Source: Mucilaginibacter lacusdianchii (lineage in GTDB: Bacteria; Bacteroidota; Bacteroidia; Sphingobacteriales; Sphingobacteriaceae). From it: a DNA stretch of 64,000 nucleotides. The notes under the pieces are model-generated. The model saw only the letters and a list, made by a program, of their open reading frames with translations. It was not told the DNA's origin and did no database searches. Positions 8,462 through 16,707 of the stretch are shown piece by piece; positions within the stretch are counted from its first letter, which is position 1; each line of letters opens with the position of its first letter. The position numbers and the translations under genes are program-made. The stretch lies in the NCBI RefSeq assembly GCF_009770985.1, contig NZ_WSRW01000003.1, positions 481,275-545,274 of the forward strand, read 5' to 3'.

Positions 8462-8911
8462 ATGCGAACCGAAAACACGCCACCAAGTGAACTTTATACA
8501 ACAAGCCGTACACAAATTCAGCATTATGATATGGCAATTGGCCAACGGCTCATTTGGCTTAATAACAGTCAGGCGTTTATGTTTGGTGTATATGCAGTAA
8601 CAGTCATCATCAAATCGCCAACACCGCTGTTGGCCGGCAAATTGCAGGTACTGGCGTTTGTAATACCTATACTAGGTTTAACAACCACTTTGTTCACGCT
8701 GTTTGATATCATCAGCAGTATAGTGCAAATGAGCAAGATTACCCGTAATTATCAGAATGCTAATAACAACAGCGGAAAAGAAGCAAATTTCCCGCTGTTA
8801 AATGGTAATCTCAAAGACCAAATTTTGCTACGTATATCACCCGTAATTTCGGCGTTGCTTTTTCTGTTAGTTTGGGGTTTTCTAATTGGTTACGACCATC
8901 AACTAATATAA
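8462..8911 (+). CDS. Integral membrane protein of unknown function (149 aa)
   Basis: Three or four hydrophobic segments are visible: around residues 35-55 (AFMFGVYAVTVII), 64-92 (QVLAFVIPILGLTTTLF) and 128-147 (ISALLFLLVWGFLIGY). The N-terminus is polar, with NTPPSELYTTSRTQIQHYDM before the first helix. I do not recognise the family. It ends 6 bases from the end of the convergent gene at 8917. Confidence 0.65.
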   Translation: MRTENTPPSELYTTSRTQIQHYDMAIGQRLIWLNNSQAFMFGVYAVTVIIKSPTPLLAGKLQVLAFVIPILGLTTTLFTLFDIISSIVQMSKITRNYQNANNNSGKEANFPLLNGNLKDQILLRISPVISALLFLLVWGFLIGYDHQLI

Positions 8912-8916
8912 AAAGC

Positions 8917-9276
8917 CTACTCTACAATTTTTATTTGCTCTGGCTCGGTAATAACAATTTCGGGTTTGCCTTTATAGTCTATCACCATACCGGTGATGGT
9001 AACTTTTTTGCCCTTAAAAGCTGTTTCGGGTGCAGTGGTGAATTTTTTGCGATCGTCACCTTTTATCAGCAACGTTAATAATTCATTGGGATGAGCAGCA
9101 CCGATATCCAGTAAGGTAATATCAGAACCGCTAAGATACTTGCCCCCGGCTACAATATCGGTAATAACAACCTTTTCATTTTTATGACTGGCAGCGTCTT
9201 TTGCATTAATAACGGTTTGACTAAATGCGCTGAAAGACACAAAGGAAACAATTGCGCTGAAAAGAAACTTTTTCAT
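8917..9276 (-). CDS. Small exported OB-fold-like protein (119 aa)
   Basis: A signal peptide is clear (MKKFLFSAIVSFVSFSAFSQ, cleavage near residue 20). The mature 100 residues have strand-rich repeats of the OB-fold kind: EKVVITDIVAGGKYLSG, LLTLLIKGDDRKKF, KGKKVTITGMVIDYKGKPEI and ending IVITEPEQIKIVE. This resembles small exported proteins that contain a single OB domain and bind nucleic acid or oligosaccharide. The family assignment is by eye and tentative. It is a single-gene unit, transcribed away from the response regulator. Confidence 0.6.
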   Translation of the reverse strand: MKKFLFSAIVSFVSFSAFSQTVINAKDAASHKNEKVVITDIVAGGKYLSGSDITLLDIGAAHPNELLTLLIKGDDRKKFTTAPETAFKGKKVTITGMVIDYKGKPEIVITEPEQIKIVE

Positions 9277-9400
9277 AACGTTTAAATGAGTTGTTATAAC
9301 TAATTCTTTATTAACGAAGATACATCATTGGTTTGCATAACTCAAGTGGTTCGTGTTAGGCGGGTATAATTTAGTTTTTTAAAGTATTGATACCGTGCAA

Positions 9401-9814
9401 TCAATTTACCACCGCAGCTGTTTTGAGCCAAAAATGGTGTATCGAGGTTAAGCAGCTTATAATATTCAAGTAACCAAGTGGTTTAGTAACATAGGCATTG
9501 GCGCCAAATTCTATGGATGAATGAATGTCGCGCGGATTATCGGATGTAGAGAATACCACTACAGGTACTTGTTTTAACGTTTGTGATTCTCTTATCTTTC
9601 TTAAAATATCCAAACCCGACACACCATTCAAATTCCAATCCAGCAACACCAGCCTTGGTAACGATTTATCATCTGCCAGCTGTTGAAGCGTTTGCAGAGC
9701 TATTATACCGTCATCAATACTTTTAAGCGAGGTTTGCTGATCAACCTGGGTTAAGGCGCTTTCTACTATATCAATATAATCTAAATCGTCTTCTATGTAA
9801 AAAATATCAGGCAT
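9401..9814 (-). CDS. Phytochrome-associated response regulator (receiver domain only)
   Basis: A 137-residue stand-alone receiver. The acidic pocket is YIEDD near residue 9, the phospho-accepting Asp is D59 in LVLLDWNLNG, the conserved Thr is in VVFSTSDN and the Lys in YVTKPLGY. There is no output domain, so it acts by phosphotransfer or protein contact, as Rcp1 does for the cyanobacterial phytochrome Cph1. It overlaps the phytochrome gene by 8 bases and is certainly in its operon. Confidence 0.92.
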   Translation of the reverse strand: MPDIFYIEDDLDYIDIVESALTQVDQQTSLKSIDDGIIALQTLQQLADDKSLPRLVLLDWNLNGVSGLDILRKIRESQTLKQVPVVVFSTSDNPRDIHSSIEFGANAYVTKPLGYLNIISCLTSIHHFWLKTAAVVN

Positions 9815-12041
9815 CTTGTATGTTTCTAAAAGCTACATAAAAAGTCGTGCCAACTCCTAGTTCGCTTTCCACCCAAATGCGTCCCTGGTGTTTTTCAATT
9901 ATACGTTTTACAATAGCCAAACCTACACCTGTACCCTCATATTCGCGCACATTGCTCATGCGTTTAAATAATTCAAATATACGATTGTAGTATTGCAGGT
10001 CAATTCCGATACCATTGTCGGATATAGCATATACAATTTCGTTGTTGTTTTCTTTGCCTTCAATAGTAACTACAGACGGATTGCTTTTACCCGAATATTT
10101 AATTGCATTGTTTAGCAAGTTCGCAAACACCTGGCGAATCATGGTTGGATCCCCGTGTATATCTGGGGTATTACCAACGGTAAGTTTTAAATGTTGTGGA
10201 TTTAATGCCACAGTAATCTCATTTTGCAGCTCCTGAACCAAATGCTTCATGTCAATGCGCACAAATTCAACATCGGTTCGGCCAACCTTTGAATAATGCA
10301 GAACTTCTTTTATCAGAAAATTCATCTTGTCTGCACCATTCACCACTTTTTTCAAAATGTTGCGCGCGTTATCATCCAAACTGGTGTTAGTTTGCAACAA
10401 TAATTCAGAGTAGTTTTTGATGCTTGATAGGGGAGTGCGCAAGTCATGCGATATGGTGAAGCTAAACGTATCCAGCTCCTCGTAAGCTTGTTGCAATTTT
10501 TCGTTTAGCGTACGTATTTGCGTAGCCTGCCGGTTAATGGCATATAATATTTCTTCGCGTAGCTTAAGTACATAGGTGATTTCTGCGCGTGTCCAGTGTA
10601 CCGATGCGTATTGAACCGTCTCCGACCAAACCTCGAACGAACGGCGTGGCGATAATTGTAATAAGCCGTCTTCGCGTATTTCTACCGGTTTATCCGGATT
10701 ACCAGCCCAATTAATAGTAGACAACTGCTCCGGTTTAAACCAAATCATCATCTCGCCCAATTCTTTAGATAATGTACAAGCCAGTACGCCGCTGGCCACC
10801 TGGCTAAAGGCTACTCCTGGTTTATATACATTAGATAAATTGTGCGTGTAATAAATCTGATCGTCCATGTTTTGCTTTAGCCAATTTACCAATTGGGCTA
10901 GCTGTTCTGCGTTAGGTGTATTGCCTAACGTAGCTGTGCGGTCTTCTAAAATCAACGCGGCACCAGTGGCATCAGTTACATCAAGAATGGTAGTTGCATG
11001 GCGGGTAACCGCCTCTGTAATGTCACCGTCTTTTCGTAATAACTCAGTTAACTCGGCAAAAGCATCTTTATACTCAGTAATTTTAGCGGTATCTTCCTCT
11101 TCCTGTTTGTACTCTAAAGCCGACGATATAATTTGTCCAACCAGTTTAGATGCGTCCCGAGCTTGATAATTGATAAACCGGGGAGTATAGTTGTGGCAGG
11201 CCACTAAGCCCCAAAGCTCGTCCTTGTACATTAAGGAAATACTAAAGCTCGACGCTACGCCCATATTTTTCAGGTATTGGATATGTATAGGCGAAACAGC
11301 ACGCAACGTGGCGTGTGTAAGATCTAACGATGTCGACTGTGAATTGTCAACAATAGTTAAAATAGGTGATGATTCTGTATTGACGTCAGATATAATACGG
11401 GTTAAATTAATTTTATAAAGTTCTCGTGCTTGTTTAGGAATATCTGTTGCAGGATAGTGTAAGCCTAAAAATGGCTCAAGGTCATCATTTTTCACTTCTG
11501 CAATTACTTCGCCGTGCCCATCCTCCAAAAACTTGTAGATCATGATACGGTCATAACCAATCAGGCTTTTAATCTGATTAGCGGCATTTTCTAATAGTTG
11601 CTGCAAGTGCCGGCCATTAAGCATCTCGGATACAGAACGGCCAATAATTTTTTGAATATCAGTTTGTGTAGCGCCTGCTGCAGGTTCAAATTCAAATATA
11701 AAGCACTCGCCGGTTTTGGATAAAATCAAATTATAACCAACGCTATCTATCTCCAGGTAATATGGATTGATATAATCATAATTTTTCGCCCGCCTGCTCA
11801 TTTGCAGCATTTGTACTAAAAAGCCTGGTGTGTCTGGCTGGTTTAGTAAATCTTCAAAAGCAGTAACCGGTTTGCCTAGCAAACTGGAAGCAGTAGCAGG
11901 TAAAAATGCGCTTACATTTTCACTGACGAACTGGATATGATTAGCGGAATTTACGGCTACTAAAAAGCCGTGCGATTGAACTTTTCCGGGTATGTGAATA
12001 GGCTCCCGGTCGCAGTTGGTTAAATCAACCTGATAATCCAT
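9807..12041 (-). CDS. Bacteriophytochrome histidine kinase (red/far-red light sensor)
   Basis: A complete 744-residue PAS-GAF-PHY-HisKA-HATPase protein. Cys10 in TNCDREPIHIPGKVQSHG is the conserved N-terminal cysteine that binds biliverdin in bacteriophytochromes. The GAF domain has YPATDIPKQA at 196-205, SPIHIQYL with His253 and ACHNY with His283, all chromophore-pocket residues. The PHY tongue motif is PRRSFEVW at 465-472. The kinase half has the H-box SHDLRTP with His532, an N-box NLLNNAIKYS and G-boxes DNGIGI and GTGVGLAI. It autophosphorylates in a light-dependent way and passes phosphate to the overlapping response regulator. No heme oxygenase (biliverdin source) is present in the window. 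Confidence 0.95.
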   Translation of the reverse strand: MDYQVDLTNCDREPIHIPGKVQSHGFLVAVNSANHIQFVSENVSAFLPATASSLLGKPVTAFEDLLNQPDTPGFLVQMLQMSRRAKNYDYINPYYLEIDSVGYNLILSKTGECFIFEFEPAAGATQTDIQKIIGRSVSEMLNGRHLQQLLENAANQIKSLIGYDRIMIYKFLEDGHGEVIAEVKNDDLEPFLGLHYPATDIPKQARELYKINLTRIISDVNTESSPILTIVDNSQSTSLDLTHATLRAVSPIHIQYLKNMGVASSFSISLMYKDELWGLVACHNYTPRFINYQARDASKLVGQIISSALEYKQEEEDTAKITEYKDAFAELTELLRKDGDITEAVTRHATTILDVTDATGAALILEDRTATLGNTPNAEQLAQLVNWLKQNMDDQIYYTHNLSNVYKPGVAFSQVASGVLACTLSKELGEMMIWFKPEQLSTINWAGNPDKPVEIREDGLLQLSPRRSFEVWSETVQYASVHWTRAEITYVLKLREEILYAINRQATQIRTLNEKLQQAYEELDTFSFTISHDLRTPLSSIKNYSELLLQTNTSLDDNARNILKKVVNGADKMNFLIKEVLHYSKVGRTDVEFVRIDMKHLVQELQNEITVALNPQHLKLTVGNTPDIHGDPTMIRQVFANLLNNAIKYSGKSNPSVVTIEGKENNNEIVYAISDNGIGIDLQYYNRIFELFKRMSNVREYEGTGVGLAIVKRIIEKHQGRIWVESELGVGTTFYVAFRNIQDA

Positions 12042-12346
12042 TATAATTACTATATAATTTTAGTAAAAGCTATTAAGCAGAGCGATATACAGATATACAG
12101 TAATGACAGCGCAAACAGACAAGTATCGTATAAATGGACTATATAAAGCTTGATCGTAAAATACAGTTTTGTATGCAAAATTATAAATAATTATAAACTT
12201 ATCACCTGCTATTTTAAATTACCACAAAAGGCATTTAACTATTAACTTAATGTTTTTACCTAATTGCTTTACTTTTAATTAAATTTTCAGAAAAAGGTTT
12301 GCTATTCTACGATTTATTGATGAGATTAGTTATAGCATCTGTTTTT
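12042..12346. other. Shared upstream region of two divergent kinase genes
   Basis: About 305 AT-rich bases between the start of the leftward phytochrome gene and the chosen start of the rightward kinase gene. I see no clear promoter or repeat in it. Confidence 0.5.
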
Positions 12347-14218
12347 ATGTTAACAAACACAACCGGGCTACCGGAAAGCGGTTTTTTCCAAACTGACAAC
12401 CAGTTAAAACACCTAGTGATGCAAGCGCCAGCATTAATGGCCATATTGCGCAAGCGCGAAGGCATCTGCCAATTTTTTAACCCTGTTTTTGCAAAAGTTT
12501 GGGGCGACCGTGATATGCTCAACAAATCGATGAGACTGGCTTGGCCCGAATTGGAAGGGCAAGGGTACTTTGAACGTATTGAACGGGTTTACGATTCTGG
12601 GATGCCGGAATATGACTACGATTTTAGAGCCAGGGCCGACTGGAATAATGATGGCAATGTTACTGAGGCGTATTTTGATTTTGTATATGCACCTTACCGC
12701 GATGATGATGGTACCATAGAAGGTGTTATGATCATTGGTGTTGATGTAACCGGCAAAGTACACGCCCGGCAGCAATTAGCCGAACAACAGCAGCTTTTTA
12801 ACGATATAACAGACGCAGCCGGAACAGCTTTGTGGATGGTTGATGCGCAAGGGAATATGACCTTTGTAAACAAAACCTGGGCCGATTGGACCGGGCAACC
12901 GAAAGAAGCACATTTGGGCCGGGGATGGGTTGAATTTGTGATGCCCGAGGATAGAGAACAAGTCATATCAAGCTATCTTAGAAGTACCACACAATACACA
13001 CCATATCAGGTAGATTTTAAAGTGTTGCGAAGCGACGGCAAAATACAATGGGTAGCGGCCACAGGTAGGCCCAGGTACCTACCCAACGGCGAGTTTGCAG
13101 GTTACGTTGGTTCGTGCATGGATATTACAGACCGAAAAAAAGCAGAGCAGAAACGGCAAGACAACGAAGCGCTTTTCAGAACCATAGCCGATTCGGCACC
13201 CGTACTCATATGGATGGCCGGCCCCGATATGCGAACTACTTTTTTAAATACCAGCTGGACACGGTTTGCCGATGTTGCGTCGCTCTTGTCAGACGATGGA
13301 TATTTACAAAGCAATTTAATACATGAGGCTGATGCAGATCAAGTGTTGAAGCGGTATAAGCAGGCATTTAGTCATCAGCAGGAGTTTTACCTCGAATATC
13401 GTATGCAGTGTCGTGATGGCAGTTATCGTTGGGTGGGTATGAAAGGTGTACCCCGTTTGGCAGTTGACGGTTCACTGGAAGGGTACATTGGTTCGGGCAT
13501 GGATATTACCGAAATGAAAGAGCTTGAGCAGATCAAAAATGATTTTATTGGTATGGCCAGCCACGAATTGAAAACGCCTATCACTTCAATAAAGGCTTAC
13601 GTGCAGTTGTTATTATCCATGTATAAAAACACTGAGGATGCTTTTCTTAAAAAATCGCTAACTACAGTTAACAAGCAAGTCAATAAACTAACCCGTTTGA
13701 TAACCGATTTTCTGGATATTTCAAAAATGGAAAGCGGGCGTTTAAGCTTAAATTATGAGCAGTTATTATTAAACGATGTTTTAAGGGAAACTATTGAAGA
13801 AGTGCAGCATACTGCTGCACAGCATAATATTATTTACACCGAAAACGTAGGTAACTTTACGGTTCATGCGGACCGTGATCGCATTGCGCAGGTGATTATC
13901 AATTTTTTGACTAACGCAATAAAATACTCGCCCCAAAGCAGCCGGGTAGAAGTAAATGCAGCCCGTACAGATGAAGAGGTGGTTGTTGCCATTAAAGATT
14001 ACGGTATAGGTATAAAAGCTGAAGACATTGACAAGATTTTCAATCGTTTTTATCGGGTAGAAGGTCGTAACGAACAGAATTTTTCTGGCTTCGGTATTGG
14101 TTTGTACGTAGCTGCCGAGATAATAAGGCGCCATAACGGGCGCGTATGGGTGGAAAGCGTGCCAGGCAAGGGCTCTGTTTTTTACTTTACTTTACCTGCG
14201 TATCCCCAAGGTGTATGA
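12347..14218 (+). CDS. Triple-PAS sensor histidine kinase
   Basis: The protein has three PAS/PAC units in a row: ALMAILRKREGICQFFNPVF onward; ALWMVDAQGNMTFVNKTW with CMDITDRKKAEQ; and VLIWMAGPDMRTTFLNTSW with GMDITEMKELEQ. A HisKA domain (MASHELKTPITSIKAY) and an ATPase domain (NFLTNAIKYSP, KDYGIGI, GFGIGLYVA) follow. There is no membrane segment, so it is a cytosolic sensor. The frame could also open at TTG 12299 or ATG 12320; I chose ATG 12347 because it precedes the first PAS domain most naturally. It is divergent from the phytochrome gene. Signal and partner regulator are unknown. Confidence 0.85.
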   Translation: MLTNTTGLPESGFFQTDNQLKHLVMQAPALMAILRKREGICQFFNPVFAKVWGDRDMLNKSMRLAWPELEGQGYFERIERVYDSGMPEYDYDFRARADWNNDGNVTEAYFDFVYAPYRDDDGTIEGVMIIGVDVTGKVHARQQLAEQQQLFNDITDAAGTALWMVDAQGNMTFVNKTWADWTGQPKEAHLGRGWVEFVMPEDREQVISSYLRSTTQYTPYQVDFKVLRSDGKIQWVAATGRPRYLPNGEFAGYVGSCMDITDRKKAEQKRQDNEALFRTIADSAPVLIWMAGPDMRTTFLNTSWTRFADVASLLSDDGYLQSNLIHEADADQVLKRYKQAFSHQQEFYLEYRMQCRDGSYRWVGMKGVPRLAVDGSLEGYIGSGMDITEMKELEQIKNDFIGMASHELKTPITSIKAYVQLLLSMYKNTEDAFLKKSLTTVNKQVNKLTRLITDFLDISKMESGRLSLNYEQLLLNDVLRETIEEVQHTAAQHNIIYTENVGNFTVHADRDRIAQVIINFLTNAIKYSPQSSRVEVNAARTDEEVVVAIKDYGIGIKAEDIDKIFNRFYRVEGRNEQNFSGFGIGLYVAAEIIRRHNGRVWVESVPGKGSVFYFTLPAYPQGV

Positions 14219-14371
14219 TCATTGCACCTAAGCCATCGGTTTGATCAAGACCGGATGCTGCCTGCTAAACTTTTATCTTTCTGTAAGTCATTATCCAAAA
14301 GCCAAAACATTATCCTTAACCATTGATTAATAAATTAAACCTGCTGCTAATCTTCAGGTTGCAAAGCGGAT

Positions 14372-16189
14372 ATGGCTGAAAGGAAGAATAAAAGTGTGTG
14401 GCGGTGGGTGCTGGGTTCTTTAACAGTAATCGCTGGAGTTATTATAGCAGGATGGTTTTTTGTAAAGAAGGATCTTTCAAAACCTAACCAGTCGGCAAAT
14501 GGCAAAGGTTCGATACTGAAGCCGCTGATTCAAGATAAGTTAAAAGATATGGTGGTTGCAGCAAGCGACAGTTTATATCACATCACCTTCTCCAAATTTG
14601 ACATGAACATTGATTCAGGCTATGCTGTGATGAGCGATGTAAAGCTTATTCCCGATTCAGCCGTTTATAAACGGTTAGTGGCCGCACACAAAGCACCCGA
14701 TAATCTGATGCGAATGAGTGCCCAAGATTTGCGACTGACTAAATTTGGCTTTATCAATACATCAGATGGTAAGCGCTTCGGCATTAACAGGGTAGTAGTA
14801 GTGCGTCCCAAAGTGGTAATCAGTAACCATCGTTTGGCGGCCAGTCAACCCGATCAGGATAAACAATCATTGCTCTATAAAACTTTCATGAGCTTTTTTA
14901 AGCGGATGCATATTGAGCATATGTCTGTCCGTAATGCTGATCTTACTTATATTAATAAGAATGAAGCTTTTGTAAAATCAGATTATCTGCATAACCTTAA
15001 TATAGACGTAACTGGTTTTACAACCAGTCCGTCAGCTAAAGGCGATAGTGGCAGCAGTTGGACGAACGTTAGTGTAGCCAAATTTAGGCTGGCAACTCCC
15101 GATAGTACTTATTACCTGGATATTAAAAATGCGCAGTTGCTGCCTGCTGCACATCGGCTTACTATGGAGCATGCCTCGTTACTGCCACGCCAAAGCAAGG
15201 CGCAGTTTCAAAAAACTTATGGCTTTGCCCGCGACCGTATCCATTTAGAGTACGACGATATCAATTTAAGTGGTATCGATATAGAGCGATTCATGCGCAA
15301 GCAACAAGTGTATGTTTATAATTATAACGTTGGCAAATCGTGGGTAGAGGTGTACACTAATTACAATTATCCGCTTAAAAATAAGCTTCGGCGCAATGCT
15401 TACTTTCACCGCCAACTACAAACATTGGCGTTTGACATCACCATTAAGCAAATGAATATTTCGCATGGTGATGTATATTTCAGGATACTAGCAAGCAAGT
15501 CAGACAAAGTAGCAACGCTGGCGTTAACAGATTCGAAAACAATTATTTATAATATTACCAACAATATTGCCGAAAAGCAGAAGAATCCGTACCTCACGGT
15601 TGTTAGCCAAGCACTGCTGATGAATGCCGGCTTAATGAAAACCCGCTACGTGTTCAACTTAACGGATAAAACCGGTGGTTATACCGTAAGTTCAACCATA
15701 GGGACGATGGATGGCCGCGCATTTAATGATTTGTCTATGCCGCTTGGTTTAATGGAGGTGAAGGAGGGACGCATTAATCGTTCTGAAACGTTTATGCAGG
15801 TAAACGAATATCATGCTACGGGGAATACAAACATGTATTACAGTGGTGTAAAAGTAGCGTTGCTGAAAAAGGACAAGGACGACGGTGACCTCAAGCGAAG
15901 GGGCTTTTTATCGTTTGTAACCAACATGGTAATGCCTAATGACAATCCCCGTAAAAACGGCGACTTTAAAAAAGGACCTATCAATGTGATTCGGGATCCG
16001 CATGATTCTTTTTTCGGCTTTTTGTGGAAAGGCATGGCCGACGGTATGTCGTCAGCAATGATGGGTATGCACCAGCATGGCAAAAAGCCCGATCAAAACA
16101 TCATTCAAAAGGTAGGTAAGTTAATATCTGGTCCGGGACGTAAGGCGGATAACGTTAAGAATGGGAAGAATCAGGATAAAAAAGACTGA
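14372..16189 (+). CDS. Large membrane-anchored envelope protein, AsmA-like (605 aa)
   Basis: The N-terminus is basic (MAERKNKSVWRW) followed by one membrane segment (VLGSLTVIAGVIIAGWFFVK, residues 13-32), so most of the protein lies outside the inner membrane. The long exported part reads as beta-rich with segments such as SGYAVMSDVKLIPDSAVY, IHLEYDDINLSGIDIERFM and ITIKQMNISHGDVYF. This pattern is typical of AsmA-like or DUF748-like proteins of the periplasm that bridge lipids between membranes. The C-terminal 80 residues are Lys-, Gly- and Met-rich. The family call is by eye. A YtxH gene follows by 97 bases. Confidence 0.6.
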   Translation: MAERKNKSVWRWVLGSLTVIAGVIIAGWFFVKKDLSKPNQSANGKGSILKPLIQDKLKDMVVAASDSLYHITFSKFDMNIDSGYAVMSDVKLIPDSAVYKRLVAAHKAPDNLMRMSAQDLRLTKFGFINTSDGKRFGINRVVVVRPKVVISNHRLAASQPDQDKQSLLYKTFMSFFKRMHIEHMSVRNADLTYINKNEAFVKSDYLHNLNIDVTGFTTSPSAKGDSGSSWTNVSVAKFRLATPDSTYYLDIKNAQLLPAAHRLTMEHASLLPRQSKAQFQKTYGFARDRIHLEYDDINLSGIDIERFMRKQQVYVYNYNVGKSWVEVYTNYNYPLKNKLRRNAYFHRQLQTLAFDITIKQMNISHGDVYFRILASKSDKVATLALTDSKTIIYNITNNIAEKQKNPYLTVVSQALLMNAGLMKTRYVFNLTDKTGGYTVSSTIGTMDGRAFNDLSMPLGLMEVKEGRINRSETFMQVNEYHATGNTNMYYSGVKVALLKKDKDDGDLKRRGFLSFVTNMVMPNDNPRKNGDFKKGPINVIRDPHDSFFGFLWKGMADGMSSAMMGMHQHGKKPDQNIIQKVGKLISGPGRKADNVKNGKNQDKKD

Positions 16190-16286
16190 TAAAGAACAAT
16201 TTTCTTAACTTTTTTGCAAATTGCTGTAAACACAAACCCGATATAAACTGTTAAGCAATAAAATCATCTACTAAAAAGGATTAAAC

Positions 16287-16640
16287 ATGAAAGATCAAAC
16301 TAAAATTATCGCAGCCCTATTGGTGGGTGCTGCTGCAGGTGCAGCTGTAGGATTATTATTAGCACCAGAAAGCGGCTCTGAACTGAGAGAAGATATTGCC
16401 GATTACGTAAATGACCTGCTTGAAAAAACCAAAGATAAAGCACAGCTTACTGCTGATGATTTGAAAGAGTACGGTAATACTTTGGTTGATAAAGCTAAAA
16501 CCAAACTTAATGGTGTAATGGGTGCTGCGGCTGAATACAAAGACGAAGCACAAAATGCTGCTTCTGATGCAGTTGATGCTGCTAAATCAAAAGTAAAAGA
16601 TTCTGCTAATGACCTGAACACTTCAGTACAGAACGCATAA
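16287..16640 (+). CDS. YtxH domain protein
   Basis: The N-terminal glycine- and alanine-rich membrane segment (IAALLVGAAAGAAVGLLLAP, residues 7-26) followed by ESGSELRE is the YtxH hallmark. The rest is a long amphipathic helix with alternating Lys, Asp and Ala (DKAQLTADDLKEYGNTLVDK, AASDAVDAAKSKVKDSANDL). Members are associated with general stress in Bacillus and are widespread in Bacteroidetes; no activity is established. An AAGGA stretch lies 6 bases before the ATG. It ends at a strong terminator. Confidence 0.88.
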   Translation: MKDQTKIIAALLVGAAAGAAVGLLLAPESGSELREDIADYVNDLLEKTKDKAQLTADDLKEYGNTLVDKAKTKLNGVMGAAAEYKDEAQNAASDAVDAAKSKVKDSANDLNTSVQNA

Positions 16641-16660
16641 CGCTATACTGAACATAAATA

Positions 16661-16693
16661 AAAAAGCCGGGCTTGATTTGAGCCCGGCTTTTT
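16661..16693. terminator. Strong bidirectional terminator
   Basis: AAAAAGCCGGGCT at 16661-16673 pairs perfectly with AGCCCGGCTTTTT at 16681-16693 around a 7-base loop. It serves the YtxH gene and the convergent M1 peptidase gene. Confidence 0.9.
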
Positions 16694-16707
16694 TATTTAT
16701 AAGTTAT

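Noticed and set aside
12299..12346. Upstream starts (TTG 12299 or ATG 12320) for the triple-PAS kinase
   Set aside because: They add a short hydrophobic tail not expected in a cytosolic PAS kinase; ATG 12347 leads into the first PAS domain. Not decisive.
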